This document shows, piece after piece, positions 8,526-15,902 of a stretch of 64,000 bases of DNA (position 1 is its first letter; every line of letters starts with the position of its first letter). This DNA comes from CAWACP01 sp963780655 (GTDB lineage Bacteria > Acidobacteriota > Terriglobia > Bryobacterales > Bryobacteraceae), in contig CAWACP010000006.1 of NCBI GenBank assembly GCA_963780655.1, positions 62,001 through 126,000 on the forward strand. The letters are read 5' to 3'. The position numbers and the translations under genes were made by a program. The notes below the pieces were generated by a model. That model searched no databases and was not told the DNA's origin. It worked only from the letters and a program-made list of their open reading frames with translations.

Positions 8526-10121
8526 TTACGCCGGCGCCGCGTGCGCCAGCTCTTCCGCCACACCTCCGAAGCGCTGGAAGTTCTCGCGAAAACGCCGCGC
8601 CAGTTCTGCAGCGGCGCGATCGTACGCCGCCGGATCGGCCCATTGCGCGCGCGCATTCAAAACGTGCGCGGGTACACCCGGGCAGTGCGCGGGAACGCCG
8701 ATGTGGAAGACGGGATGATCGCGCGTCTTCACGTCGTCCAGCCGTCCTTCGATGGCGGCATTCACGATGGCGCGGGTATACCCGAGATCCATGCGGTGGC
8801 CGACCCCGTATGGTCCTCCCACCCATCCGGTGTTCACGAGATAGCATTTTGCGTCGTGGCGGGCCATGCGCTCGATCAACATGCGCGCGTACACTTCGGG
8901 ATTTCGGGGCAGGAATGGCTCGCCGAAGCAGGTGCTGAAGGTGGCCTGCGGCTCTGAGCCGAGCCCCCGCTCGGTGCCCGCAACCTTGGCGGTGTAGCCG
9001 CTCAGGAAGTAATACATGGCCTGTTCCGGCGTCAGTCGCGCAATCGGTGGCAGAACGCCGAACGCGTCAGCGGTCAGAAACAGCACGTACGACGGATGGC
9101 CGGCGACGCCGGGGCGGACAGCGTTGCCGATATTGGCAATTGGATACGCAGCGCGCGTGTTCTCGGTATACTCATCCGAATCGAAATCGAGTAGTCGGGA
9201 CCCCGGATCGATGACCACGTTCTCGAGAACGGCGCCGAAGTGGATAGCGTCCCAGATCTGCGGCTCCCGCTCTCTGGACAGGCGAATACACTTCGCATAG
9301 CAACCGCCTTCAAAGTTGAACACTCCCTCGGGACTCCAGCCATGCTCATCGTCACCGATGAGTCGCCGCGCCGGATCGGCTGACAACGTCGTTTTCCCGG
9401 TCCCTGAGAGGCCGAAGAAGAGCGCGACTCCGCCATCCGTGCCGTTCGTCGCCGAACAGTGCATCGGCAACACGTCGCGCTCGGGCAGCAGATAGTTGAG
9501 CACGGTGAACACGGATTTCTTCATCTCGCCGGCATACTCGGTTCCCGCGATCAGCACCAGTCGCCTCGTGAAATCTACCGCGATGCACGTGCGCGAGCGC
9601 GTTCCATCGATCTCCGGCGCAGCTTCGAATTCCGGCGCGAAGATCAGCGTGAAATCGGAGTTCATCTCGCGATCCTGCAGATGCCTCTGCTTGAGAAATA
9701 ACTGGCGGGCGAAACAGGCATGCCAGGCGCGTTCGGTAATGACGCGCACACCCAGCGTATACTCCGGGTCCGCGCCGGCAAAACAGTCCTGAACGAATAG
9801 CTCTTTGCCCTCGAGGTGACGGAGCAGGCGCGCATGAAGCCCATCGAACGCCTGCGGCGACATGGGCTGATTTACCGGACCCCAGTGGACGTTCGATTCG
9901 GTGACTCGATCGCGAACGATGTACTTGTCCTTCGGAGAGCGGCCTGTAAACTGGCCCGTTCGCACCACCAGGGCTCCGCAGCGCGCCAGCGTGCCCTCAC
10001 GATTCTGAACGGCCCGTTCCACTAATTCGGCGGACGAGAGATCCCAATGCACCACCGCGGGGTGGGTTATTGCTTCGTTCGCAAGATCTCGGGTCTTAGT
10101 TCGTTCCGGAGCTTCGATCAT
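8526..10121 (-). CDS. pckA: Phosphoenolpyruvate carboxykinase (ATP)
   Basis: A 531-residue ATP-dependent PEP carboxykinase interconverting oxaloacetate plus ATP with PEP, CO2 and ADP. The kinase-1a P-loop GLSGTGKTTLSAD, the kinase-2 segment LIGDDEHGW and the substrate-binding GRSPKDKYIVRD are all present, and length is normal. The start at 10121 (MIEAPERTKTRDL) is preferred over the longer open frame because family similarity begins here; no strong Shine-Dalgarno is visible. It could supply oxaloacetate to the transcarboxylase pathway at 45.7-56.8 kb, which is an inference. Confidence 0.95.
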   Translation of the reverse strand: MIEAPERTKTRDLANEAITHPAVVHWDLSSAELVERAVQNREGTLARCGALVVRTGQFTGRSPKDKYIVRDRVTESNVHWGPVNQPMSPQAFDGLHARLLRHLEGKELFVQDCFAGADPEYTLGVRVITERAWHACFARQLFLKQRHLQDREMNSDFTLIFAPEFEAAPEIDGTRSRTCIAVDFTRRLVLIAGTEYAGEMKKSVFTVLNYLLPERDVLPMHCSATNGTDGGVALFFGLSGTGKTTLSADPARRLIGDDEHGWSPEGVFNFEGGCYAKCIRLSREREPQIWDAIHFGAVLENVVIDPGSRLLDFDSDEYTENTRAAYPIANIGNAVRPGVAGHPSYVLFLTADAFGVLPPIARLTPEQAMYYFLSGYTAKVAGTERGLGSEPQATFSTCFGEPFLPRNPEVYARMLIERMARHDAKCYLVNTGWVGGPYGVGHRMDLGYTRAIVNAAIEGRLDDVKTRDHPVFHIGVPAHCPGVPAHVLNARAQWADPAAYDRAAAELARRFRENFQRFGGVAEELAHAAPA

Positions 10122-10178
10122 ATAACTCTGTTGGGGGAGCGCCCTCAGTTTATCATGTAAGAAAGGGGTCAAATCTCT

Positions 10179-10817
10179 ATGGAGTCTTCGCGGCGGCGGT
10201 TGGCGCTCCTGGCGCTGGCGCTCACAGGGTGCACGCTCGCCGTGCCGCAGGTGATCGACTTCGATTCGGGCGGTTTGCATTACAAGACGCTGACCAAAGG
10301 CGGCGTCACCATTATGTTCGCGAGCCTCCCCGCACACGTGCGCACTTTCTCGGTTCTACAGGTGGCTGTCTCGAACGGGTCATCCGTCTCCTGGACGATC
10401 AAGCCGGAAGATTTCCGGTTTCACCGTCAGGATGGTGAGGTGATTCAGGCTGCGGACGCAGGCGACGTTGTGGATTCGCTGATGATGAAAGCCGGCCGGC
10501 ACGACGTGATCAATCTGGTGAGCGCGTACGAAAGCGGCATTTACGGGAATACGCGGCTCCGCACAAACAACGGATACGAAGCACGGCGGCGCAACTATCT
10601 GGCCGAGGTCTCGTCCGCTAAACTGAAGGCCGCGGCCGCGGCCTCCGCCATCGCCTTTGTGTCGACAAAGCTGTCGCCGGGCGACTCCACCGACGGGGCG
10701 GTGTTCTTCCCCAGCAATGGAAAGCCGCTCGGCGCAGGAAAGCTGGTGGTCACCGCGGCAGGCGAATCCTTCGATTTCGATACGGAAATAACCGACTCCC
10801 ATAAAACGGCGGAATAA
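10179..10817 (+). CDS. Predicted lipoprotein of unknown function
   Basis: A 212-residue protein with an arginine-rich N-terminus, a hydrophobic stretch and a lipobox LTGC at residues 16-19, predicting a lipid-anchored envelope protein. The mature part contains SVLQVAVSNGSSVSWTIKPEDF and GKLVVTAAGESFDFDTEI, compatible with a beta-sandwich. A helix with alanine-rich AAAAASAIAF lies in between. AAGGGG at about 10162-10167 precedes the ATG. I do not recognise the family. It is divergent from pckA with 57 bases between. Confidence 0.65.
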   Translation: MESSRRRLALLALALTGCTLAVPQVIDFDSGGLHYKTLTKGGVTIMFASLPAHVRTFSVLQVAVSNGSSVSWTIKPEDFRFHRQDGEVIQAADAGDVVDSLMMKAGRHDVINLVSAYESGIYGNTRLRTNNGYEARRRNYLAEVSSAKLKAAAAASAIAFVSTKLSPGDSTDGAVFFPSNGKPLGAGKLVVTAAGESFDFDTEITDSHKTAE

Positions 10818-10870
10818 AGCCGCGACCAGCGCTTCGACAAAATCAGCTGTGCACGCCGCCCGAATTGAGT

Positions 10871-10876
10871 TATAAT
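10871..10876 (+). promoter_or_regulatory. Consensus -10 box upstream of cysH
   Basis: A perfect TATAAT lies 15 bases before the cysH ATG at 10892. Transcription would begin near 10883, where an in-frame TTG also occurs, so the message would have almost no leader. No good -35 box is found at the normal 17-base spacing; the nearest candidate, TCGACA at 10834, is too far away. Confidence 0.5.
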
Positions 10877-10891
10877 CTAATCTTGATCGAG

Positions 10892-11614
10892 ATGAGGGTC
10901 ATTGCTGCGCAGGATCTTCTGACACGGGCTATCGCCGAGCATGGCGATGCGTTCGCCGTTGTCACCAGCTTCCAGGAGGAGGGAATGGTTCTGGTGGACA
11001 TGGCGGCGCGCATATCGCCGAAGGTGCGGGTGATCACCATCGATACGGGGCGTCTGCCCGCTGCTACGTTGTCCATGATTGGCCGAGTGCAGGAGCGGTA
11101 CGGAATCGAAGTTCAGGTGGCTTATCCTGATCCTGATGAAGTTGCTACCATGGTCGGCCGGTTCGGGCCCGATCTGTTTCGATCCAGCGTTGCTCTTCGC
11201 CGCCTTTGTTGCGAGGTACGGAAGGTCCGGCCGCTCGAACGCGCGCTCGCCGGATTGCGCGCGTGGGCATCCGGTTTGCGCCGGGAGCACTCCGAATTGC
11301 GCAGCGACATTCCGGTGTTCGAGGTGATGGACGGCGTGACGAAGCTCTACCCGCTCGCGCGGTGGACCGAGCGCGAGGTGGCCGAGTACATGGCGACCCA
11401 TAACGTTCCTTGTCATCCGATGTACGCCGCCGGGTACGCCAGCATCGGATGCGAACCGTGCACGCGGCCCATACGCGCCGGCGAGGACCAGAGAGCCGGA
11501 CGCTGGTGGTGGGAACAGGACGCCTCCAAAGAGTGCGGCATTCATTTCTCGCCCGACGGACGAGCCGAGCGCCAGGTGGACGTACTGTTGCGCGAGGTGC
11601 TGGCGGCCCGGTGA
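10892..11614 (+). CDS. cysH: Assimilatory adenylylsulfate (APS/PAPS) reductase
   Basis: A 240-residue reductase making sulfite in sulfate assimilation. It has the PP-loop type N-terminus (VVTSFQEEGMVLVDMA), iron-sulfur cysteines in RRLCCEVRKV and GCEPCTRP, and the catalytic Cys in KECGIH near the C-terminus. The four-cysteine pattern points to a [4Fe-4S] enzyme that prefers APS. ATG at 10892 is used; TTG codons at 10865 and 10883 are in-frame alternatives. The stop overlaps the GTG of cysC, so the two are translationally coupled. Confidence 0.93.
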   Translation: MRVIAAQDLLTRAIAEHGDAFAVVTSFQEEGMVLVDMAARISPKVRVITIDTGRLPAATLSMIGRVQERYGIEVQVAYPDPDEVATMVGRFGPDLFRSSVALRRLCCEVRKVRPLERALAGLRAWASGLRREHSELRSDIPVFEVMDGVTKLYPLARWTEREVAEYMATHNVPCHPMYAAGYASIGCEPCTRPIRAGEDQRAGRWWWEQDASKECGIHFSPDGRAERQVDVLLREVLAAR

Positions 11615-12144
11615 GTTCCGACAAGGGTTTCACGCTGTGGTTCACCGGCCTCTCCGGCGCCGGCAAGAGTACCATCTCAGAGATCGTCTACCAGCGCCTG
11701 AAAGACGCCGGCCGCCGGGTGGAGCTTCTGGACGGCGATGTGGTGCGCACCAACCTTTCGAAAGGGCTCGGCTTCAGCCGCGAGGACCGCGACACGAACA
11801 TCCGCCGCATCGGCTGGGTTTGTGAACTGCTCTCCCGAAACGGCGTGATCGCGATAACGGCAGCTATCTCGCCGTATCGGGCCACGCGCGATGAGATCCG
11901 CTCGCGCATTCCGAACTTCATCGAGGTGCATGTCGATTGCCCGCTGGAAGTTGTGGCGAGCCGCGACGTGAAGGGCCTCTACCGGAAAGCCATGGCCGGA
12001 GAAATTCCTCAGTTCACAGGCGTGTCCGACCCCTATGAGCCGCCGCTCAACCCCGAGGTCCGGGTGGATTCCTCTTCCGAAACGCCGGAGCAGAGCGCCA
12101 CGCGCATTTGGGAGAAAGTGGCGGCGCTGGGACTGGTGGAATAA
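11611..12144 (+). CDS. cysC: Adenylylsulfate kinase
   Basis: A 177-residue kinase converting APS to PAPS with ATP. The Walker A motif GLSGAGKSTI is near residues 12-21, followed by LLDGDVVRTNLSKGLGFS and REDRDTNIRRIG, the usual APS-binding block, and DVKGLYRKA. The start is GTG at 11611, inside the end of cysH (GTGA overlap). Having both an APS-type reductase and an APS kinase in one operon means the two would compete for APS; PAPS may serve sulfotransferases. Confidence 0.94.
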   Translation: MSSDKGFTLWFTGLSGAGKSTISEIVYQRLKDAGRRVELLDGDVVRTNLSKGLGFSREDRDTNIRRIGWVCELLSRNGVIAITAAISPYRATRDEIRSRIPNFIEVHVDCPLEVVASRDVKGLYRKAMAGEIPQFTGVSDPYEPPLNPEVRVDSSSETPEQSATRIWEKVAALGLVE

Positions 12145-12172
12145 TGGCGCCGCGTGCGTCAGACAATAGTTC

Positions 12173-13030
12173 TTGATCGACCTTCACTCCCACACAAACG
12201 AATCCGATGGTACGTGCACTCCGGCCGAGCTTGTCAACCTCGCCGTCGAGACCGGCCTCGACGCGCTGGGCATCACCGATCACGATACATTCACCGGCTA
12301 TGAGCAGGCGTTGCCGCTTGCGCGCGAGCGGGGTCTCGATCTGGTGTGCGGCATCGAGCTGAGCACGCGCGCGCCGTTCGGCCGCGGCGAGAGGACGGTC
12401 CACATGCTCGCCTACTTCCTGCACAGCGAGCCGTCCGAGTCGTTTCGCTCGTGGGTGGCGTCCCTGCTGGCATCGCGGCGCGAGCGCAATATCCGCCTCA
12501 TTCGCAGCCTCAACAGCCATGGCGTGGATATCAGCCTTGGCGAAGTGGAAACCATGGGCCGCACACTGACCGGCCGTCCTCACTTCGCGCGCGTGCTGAT
12601 GAACAAGGGTTACGCGAAAAGCTCGGAGGAGGCGTTCCGCCGGTACCTGAGCGAGAGCGCGCCCAGTTTCGTGGAACGCGACAGCCCCGCAATCGACGAG
12701 GCTATTCGCGAAGTGGAGGCGGGCGGCGGTATCTCGGTGATGGCGCATCCCGCGCGGCTCGGCTTTCGCCGGCACGACGAGGAAGAGCAGTTCATTGGTG
12801 GACTCGCCGCGGTCGGCCTGCGCGGCATCGAAGTCTGGCATTCCGATCACCATGAGGCGGACACGCGGCGCTTTCTCGGCTACGCCGACCGCTATGGCCT
12901 GCTGCGCACCGGCGGCTCCGATTTCCACGGCGGCAACAAGCCCGGTCTGCTGCTGGGTACTGGGCGCAACGGCAACGTAAGAGTGCCGGCGGACGTACTG
13001 GCCACGCTGCGCACCGCCACGCTTACATAA
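12173..13030 (+). CDS. PHP-domain phosphoesterase, YciV/RNase AM-like
   Basis: A 285-residue PHP-family metal-dependent phosphoesterase. The four PHP motifs are clear: DLHSHTNESDGTCTP at the start, GITDHDT, GIELS, and SVMAHPARLG with the final GGSDFHG. Relatives hydrolyse 3',5'-nucleoside bisphosphates or trim 5' ends of RNA. The start codon is TTG at 12173; an in-frame stop at 12167 excludes anything longer. The stop codon lies inside a 15-base repeat (13027-13041). Hydrolysis of the PAPS by-product PAP would fit the cysC neighbour, which is an inference. Confidence 0.88.
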   Translation: MIDLHSHTNESDGTCTPAELVNLAVETGLDALGITDHDTFTGYEQALPLARERGLDLVCGIELSTRAPFGRGERTVHMLAYFLHSEPSESFRSWVASLLASRRERNIRLIRSLNSHGVDISLGEVETMGRTLTGRPHFARVLMNKGYAKSSEEAFRRYLSESAPSFVERDSPAIDEAIREVEAGGGISVMAHPARLGFRRHDEEEQFIGGLAAVGLRGIEVWHSDHHEADTRRFLGYADRYGLLRTGGSDFHGGNKPGLLLGTGRNGNVRVPADVLATLRTATLT

Positions 13031-13041
13031 TCGGGCCTGAG
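13027..13041 (+). repeat. Direct repeat, left copy flanking the decayed island
   Basis: The sequence ATAATCGGGCCTGAG occurs here and again at 14339-14353. In both places it is followed 15-18 bases later by an ATG opening an MDNTR-coding segment. The left copy includes the stop codon of the PHP gene, which suggests it is the original intergenic boundary. Confidence 0.75.
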
Positions 13042-13056
13042 GCAGAAGTAAGTTTC

Positions 13057-13194
13057 ATGGATAACACTCGTTCGAAAGGGCAGACGGATCACACCGTGCC
13101 GAAATCGAAAGGTGGGACAAACGAACCCTCGAATGCGCAACATCTCTGCCGTGACTGCAACATCAAGAAATCGGACAAGATGGCAAACCAATAG
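13057..13194 (+). CDS. HNH endonuclease remnant or micro-protein
   Basis: A 45-residue open frame. After the leader MDNTRSKGQ it reads TDHTVPKSKGGTNEPSN, then AQHLCRDCNIKKSDKMANQ, which is the core of the HNH nuclease motif: the Asp-His pair, the central Asn and the C-x-x-C-N knuckle. A full HNH protein needs an N-terminal half that is absent, so this is probably a remnant. Its first codons and upstream sequence resemble the start of the gene at 14372, suggesting the fragment was fused to a duplicated 5' end. Whether it is expressed is unknown. Confidence 0.5.
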   Translation: MDNTRSKGQTDHTVPKSKGGTNEPSNAQHLCRDCNIKKSDKMANQ

Positions 13195-13222
13195 TGAGCA
13201 TCGGGGCGAATCGATAAATTAG

Positions 13223-13620
13223 GCGGATGAGAATTACAAAAAAGTGGTGTTTCGGCTGGAGCAAGAGGATGACGGCTATCCACCCGATAATTGGGAAAGC
13301 CTGTGGGCTTATGAAACAGAGCCCGGCCAATACAGCATCGACAACATCCCTATATTCGTGAAAGGCATCAGCAGTGGGGATATCGTAGCGGCTGAACAAG
13401 AAGGGCCAGAATTGCGGTTCAAGACTCTAACATTGCCTGTGAAATCCCCGGCACTTGAGCTTAGGGATGTGCGACTGCTCCGATTCACATCCCAGTCGGC
13501 GAAGGCTCTCCCGTGCTGCCGGTACGTCCGACACATCGGAGAGGTAGAGCCTGAATACGCTGTTTCCCGAGGGGCGAATCGTCATCCTATCGCAACATGA
13601 TTCTCTGGTATACGTTCGGT
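13223..13620 (+). pseudogene. DUF4265 gene broken by an internal inversion
   Basis: On the plus strand 13223-13425 encodes the first half of a DUF4265 protein (VVFRLEQEDDGYPPDNWESL, then YSIDNIPIFVKGISSGDIVA). The expected next part is found on the opposite strand: reading the complement from about 13600 to 13440 gives PSGNSVFRLYLSDVSDVPAA and RESLRRLGCESEQSHIPKL, which matches the middle of the same domain. The segment 13430-13600 therefore appears inverted within the gene. No ATG is present; the frame begins after a stop at 13220. DUF4265 is recognised from memory. Confidence 0.6.
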
Positions 13621-13696
13621 CCAGGCGGCTCAGCATTCCAGAAGCGCAAATGCCTTCGGCATTGGAAGTAGGTGACACGCGACCCCACCGAGCCGG

Positions 13697-13953
13697 TTAC
13701 TGGTACGCTTCGGACCGGTGCCGCACGCCGAAGATGCGCATAACATTATCTTCCAGCGTGAACAGAACGCGTAGTTCCCGACCCGCAGCCGGAACGAGGC
13801 GGCCATGTCGCCGTGAAGAGGCTCAACGTCGCCGGCGCCGGTGCGAGCGCAGTGGAGGACGCCATCGAAGATACGTATCGCGGTGGCGCGGTCGAGACGG
13901 CGCACATCAGATCGCGCTTTATCGAACCACTCAATTCGAAACGGCGGCATCAT
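13697..13953 (-). pseudogene. ParE/RelE-like toxin, frameshifted
   Basis: The N-terminal 62 or so residues (FRIEWFDKARSDVRRLD onward, GDVEPLHGDMAASFRLRVGNY) are a typical RelE/ParE toxin. After GNY, a missing base near 13768-13771 shifts the frame. The next frame continues VLFTLEDNVMRIFGVRHRSE then AYQ and stop at 13697, which is the expected RelE ending. The unshifted frame instead runs on to 13630 without similarity. The gene overlaps the antitoxin stop by four bases. It is either inactivated or affected by a sequencing error. Confidence 0.7.
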
Positions 13954-14222
13954 TTGCCGAGCGGGAAGTCGTCCATCTTCATATCGAAGTCGGCCAGCAC
14001 ATCCTCCATAGGAATGCCTTTGCTGCCCCGCTCAGCGAACCAGGCCCGACCGTCGCGCAGGCGCCGCCGCTCATCCTCAGTTATTGGCTCGGCAATAACA
14101 GCGGCACGAACCGCAGGATCGAGCAGCATGAACTCCAGGAAACGTACCGCGGTCGCGATTTCTGAATCGGGCAGCCGTTCGATGAGTTCATGCGCCTGCT
14201 GTTTGTTCGAGACTGTTTCCAT
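13950..14222 (-). CDS. Antitoxin of a ParE/RelE-type pair
   Basis: A 90-residue protein upstream of, and overlapping, the toxin remnant. It has a helical N-terminus (SNKQQAHELIERLPDSEIAT) and a C-terminal acidic tail containing KGIPMEDVLADFDMKMDDF, typical of antitoxins that wrap a RelE-type toxin. ATG at 14222 is used because the longer frame begins with a GTG without support. With the toxin shifted out of frame, this antitoxin may be a leftover or may still neutralise a related toxin. Confidence 0.7.
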   Translation of the reverse strand: METVSNKQQAHELIERLPDSEIATAVRFLEFMLLDPAVRAAVIAEPITEDERRRLRDGRAWFAERGSKGIPMEDVLADFDMKMDDFPLGK

Positions 14223-14338
14223 ACATCTGACCACATATTAAATCACCGTGGTGCTTTTGCGAACCCGCAGCCCCCAGGACGCAGGGCATCGGGTGCCCGG
14301 CATGGGGTCGAACTGCTGCGGGGCGATCGGTACGCTAT

Positions 14339-14353
14339 ATAATCGGGCCTGAG
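14339..14353 (+). repeat. Direct repeat, right copy flanking the decayed island
   Basis: Second exact copy of ATAATCGGGCCTGAG (see 13027). It lies 18 bases upstream of the ATG of the Gfo/Idh/MocA gene and probably belongs to its leader. The 14236-14338 stretch before it shows no gene. Confidence 0.75.
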
Positions 14354-14371
14354 CACGATCAGGAAACAAAA

Positions 14372-15660
14372 ATGGACAACACCCGTCGAAATCTGCTGAA
14401 GGCCACGGCCGCCTTCACCACGTCCCTGTTCACCGGTAAGGTGAAAGGCGCGAACGACCGCCCGGCCATCGGCTACATCGGCATCGGCAAGATGGGGCGC
14501 GCGAACCTGGCCATATCGATGGGCCAGGGCTTCGAGCCGGTTGTTGTTTGTGACGTGTTCCAGCGTAACCTCGAGATTGGCGTAAAAACGTCAGATGGGC
14601 GCGCGAAGCCTGTCCGTGATTTTCGCGAGGTGCTCGCGAATCCGTCGATTGACGCCGTCTGCATCGCCGCGCCCGACCACTGGCACGCGTACATGGCGGT
14701 GGAAGCGTGCAAGGCCGGCAAGGACGTGTACGTCGAAAAGCCCGTCTGCTACTCGGTGGACGAGGGCGTGAAGATGGTCCAGGCCGCGCACAAATATGGG
14801 CGCGTGGTGCAGGCCGGCACCATGCAGCGGTCGGCCACGCACTTCCGGCAGGCCGTGGATCTGGTAAAGAACGGCGCGCTCGGGAAGGTCGCGGTTCGTG
14901 CGCACCTGGAACTACGACACGCAGAAGCGCGAGGGCTTCGGCAATCCGCCCGACAGCGATCCGCCCGGAGACGCTGAACTGGGACATGTGGCTGGGCCCG
15001 GCGCCAAAGCGCCCCTTTAACGCGAACCGCTTCGGCGTCGATCCGAAGGACGTTTATTTTTCCACTTTCCGCTACTTCTGGGATTACGCCGGCGGCTGGA
15101 TGACCGATTGGGGCGTGCACTGGCTGGACATCGTGCAGTGGACCATGAATGAAGAGATGCCCGCGCGCATTACCGCGCTCGGCGGCAAGTGGTTCACCAC
15201 GGACAACCTCGAAACGCCCGACACGTTTTCAGTGACCTATGAGTATCCATCGGGGATGCTGGCCACTTATGAGCACCGCGAGGACAACCGGCAATCGATG
15301 TTCAACAAGGACGGCGGCATCCTCTTCTGCGGCGAACAAGCGACCATGTTCCTCGATCGCGCCGGCTTCGAGATCATTCCCGAACCGCGTTCGGATGCGA
15401 AGGCCATGAAGGTGCGGATGTCCGACCACGGCAACGAAGCGCACTGGGCGAATTTCCGCGAGTGCATGAAGACACGCGCAAAGCCCACCAGCGACATCGT
15501 CTTCGGCGTGCGCTCAACCACGACGTGCCTGCTCGGGAACGTGGCGTTTCGCAGCAGAGTAGCGCTGGACTTTGACTCCAAAGCGATTGCGGTGAAGCAA
15601 CCCGAAGCAGCGCAGTACCTGGCGCGGGACAATCGCGAACCCTGGAAGATCGTGGTGTAA
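14372..15660 (+). pseudogene. Gfo/Idh/MocA-family oxidoreductase with two frameshifts
   Basis: A Tat-exported (MDNTRRNLLKATAAF) NAD(P)-dependent oxidoreductase. The first frame carries the Rossmann motif GYIGIGKMGRAN and EKPVCYSVDEGVKMV up to GALGKVA. An extra G near 14894 moves the frame: FVRTWNYDTQKREGFGNPPD follows in a second frame. Another extra G near 14967 moves it again into ETLNWDMWLGPAPKRPFNAN, which runs to the stop at 15660. Joined, the three pieces give a normal-length protein of about 430 residues. Both shifts fall in short G/C runs, so assembly error is possible. Confidence 0.75.
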
Positions 15661-15752
15661 CGACCGCTTTGCTGAGAAGGCCCTGTGAAGGCAGCAATCA
15701 GGGGACTGAAAATACCGTTTCAGGGGAGTCGGAAGGCTCTGGCTACGATGGG

Positions 15753-15832
15753 GCAGACGATCGGTTTATGTCGATTATTGCCTTTTCGAGCTGCGACTGT
15801 GAATCGGCAGACGACATAAAACGATCGTCTGC
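15753..15832. repeat. Long intergenic inverted repeat
   Basis: Arms of 21 bases at 15753-15773 and 15812-15832 are complementary except for one position (they begin GCAGACGATCG and end CGATCGTCTGC), with a 38-base loop. It sits in the 242-base gap between the oxidoreductase and the kinase gene, where no coding sequence is evident. It could be a transcript-end hairpin or a small palindromic mobile repeat. Confidence 0.6.
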
Positions 15833-15902
15833 GTACGGGGCGCTTTGCTGACGCGCGCGGCCCTGTTACTCGACGACGACACGGCTGATACAATCGACGA
15901 TC

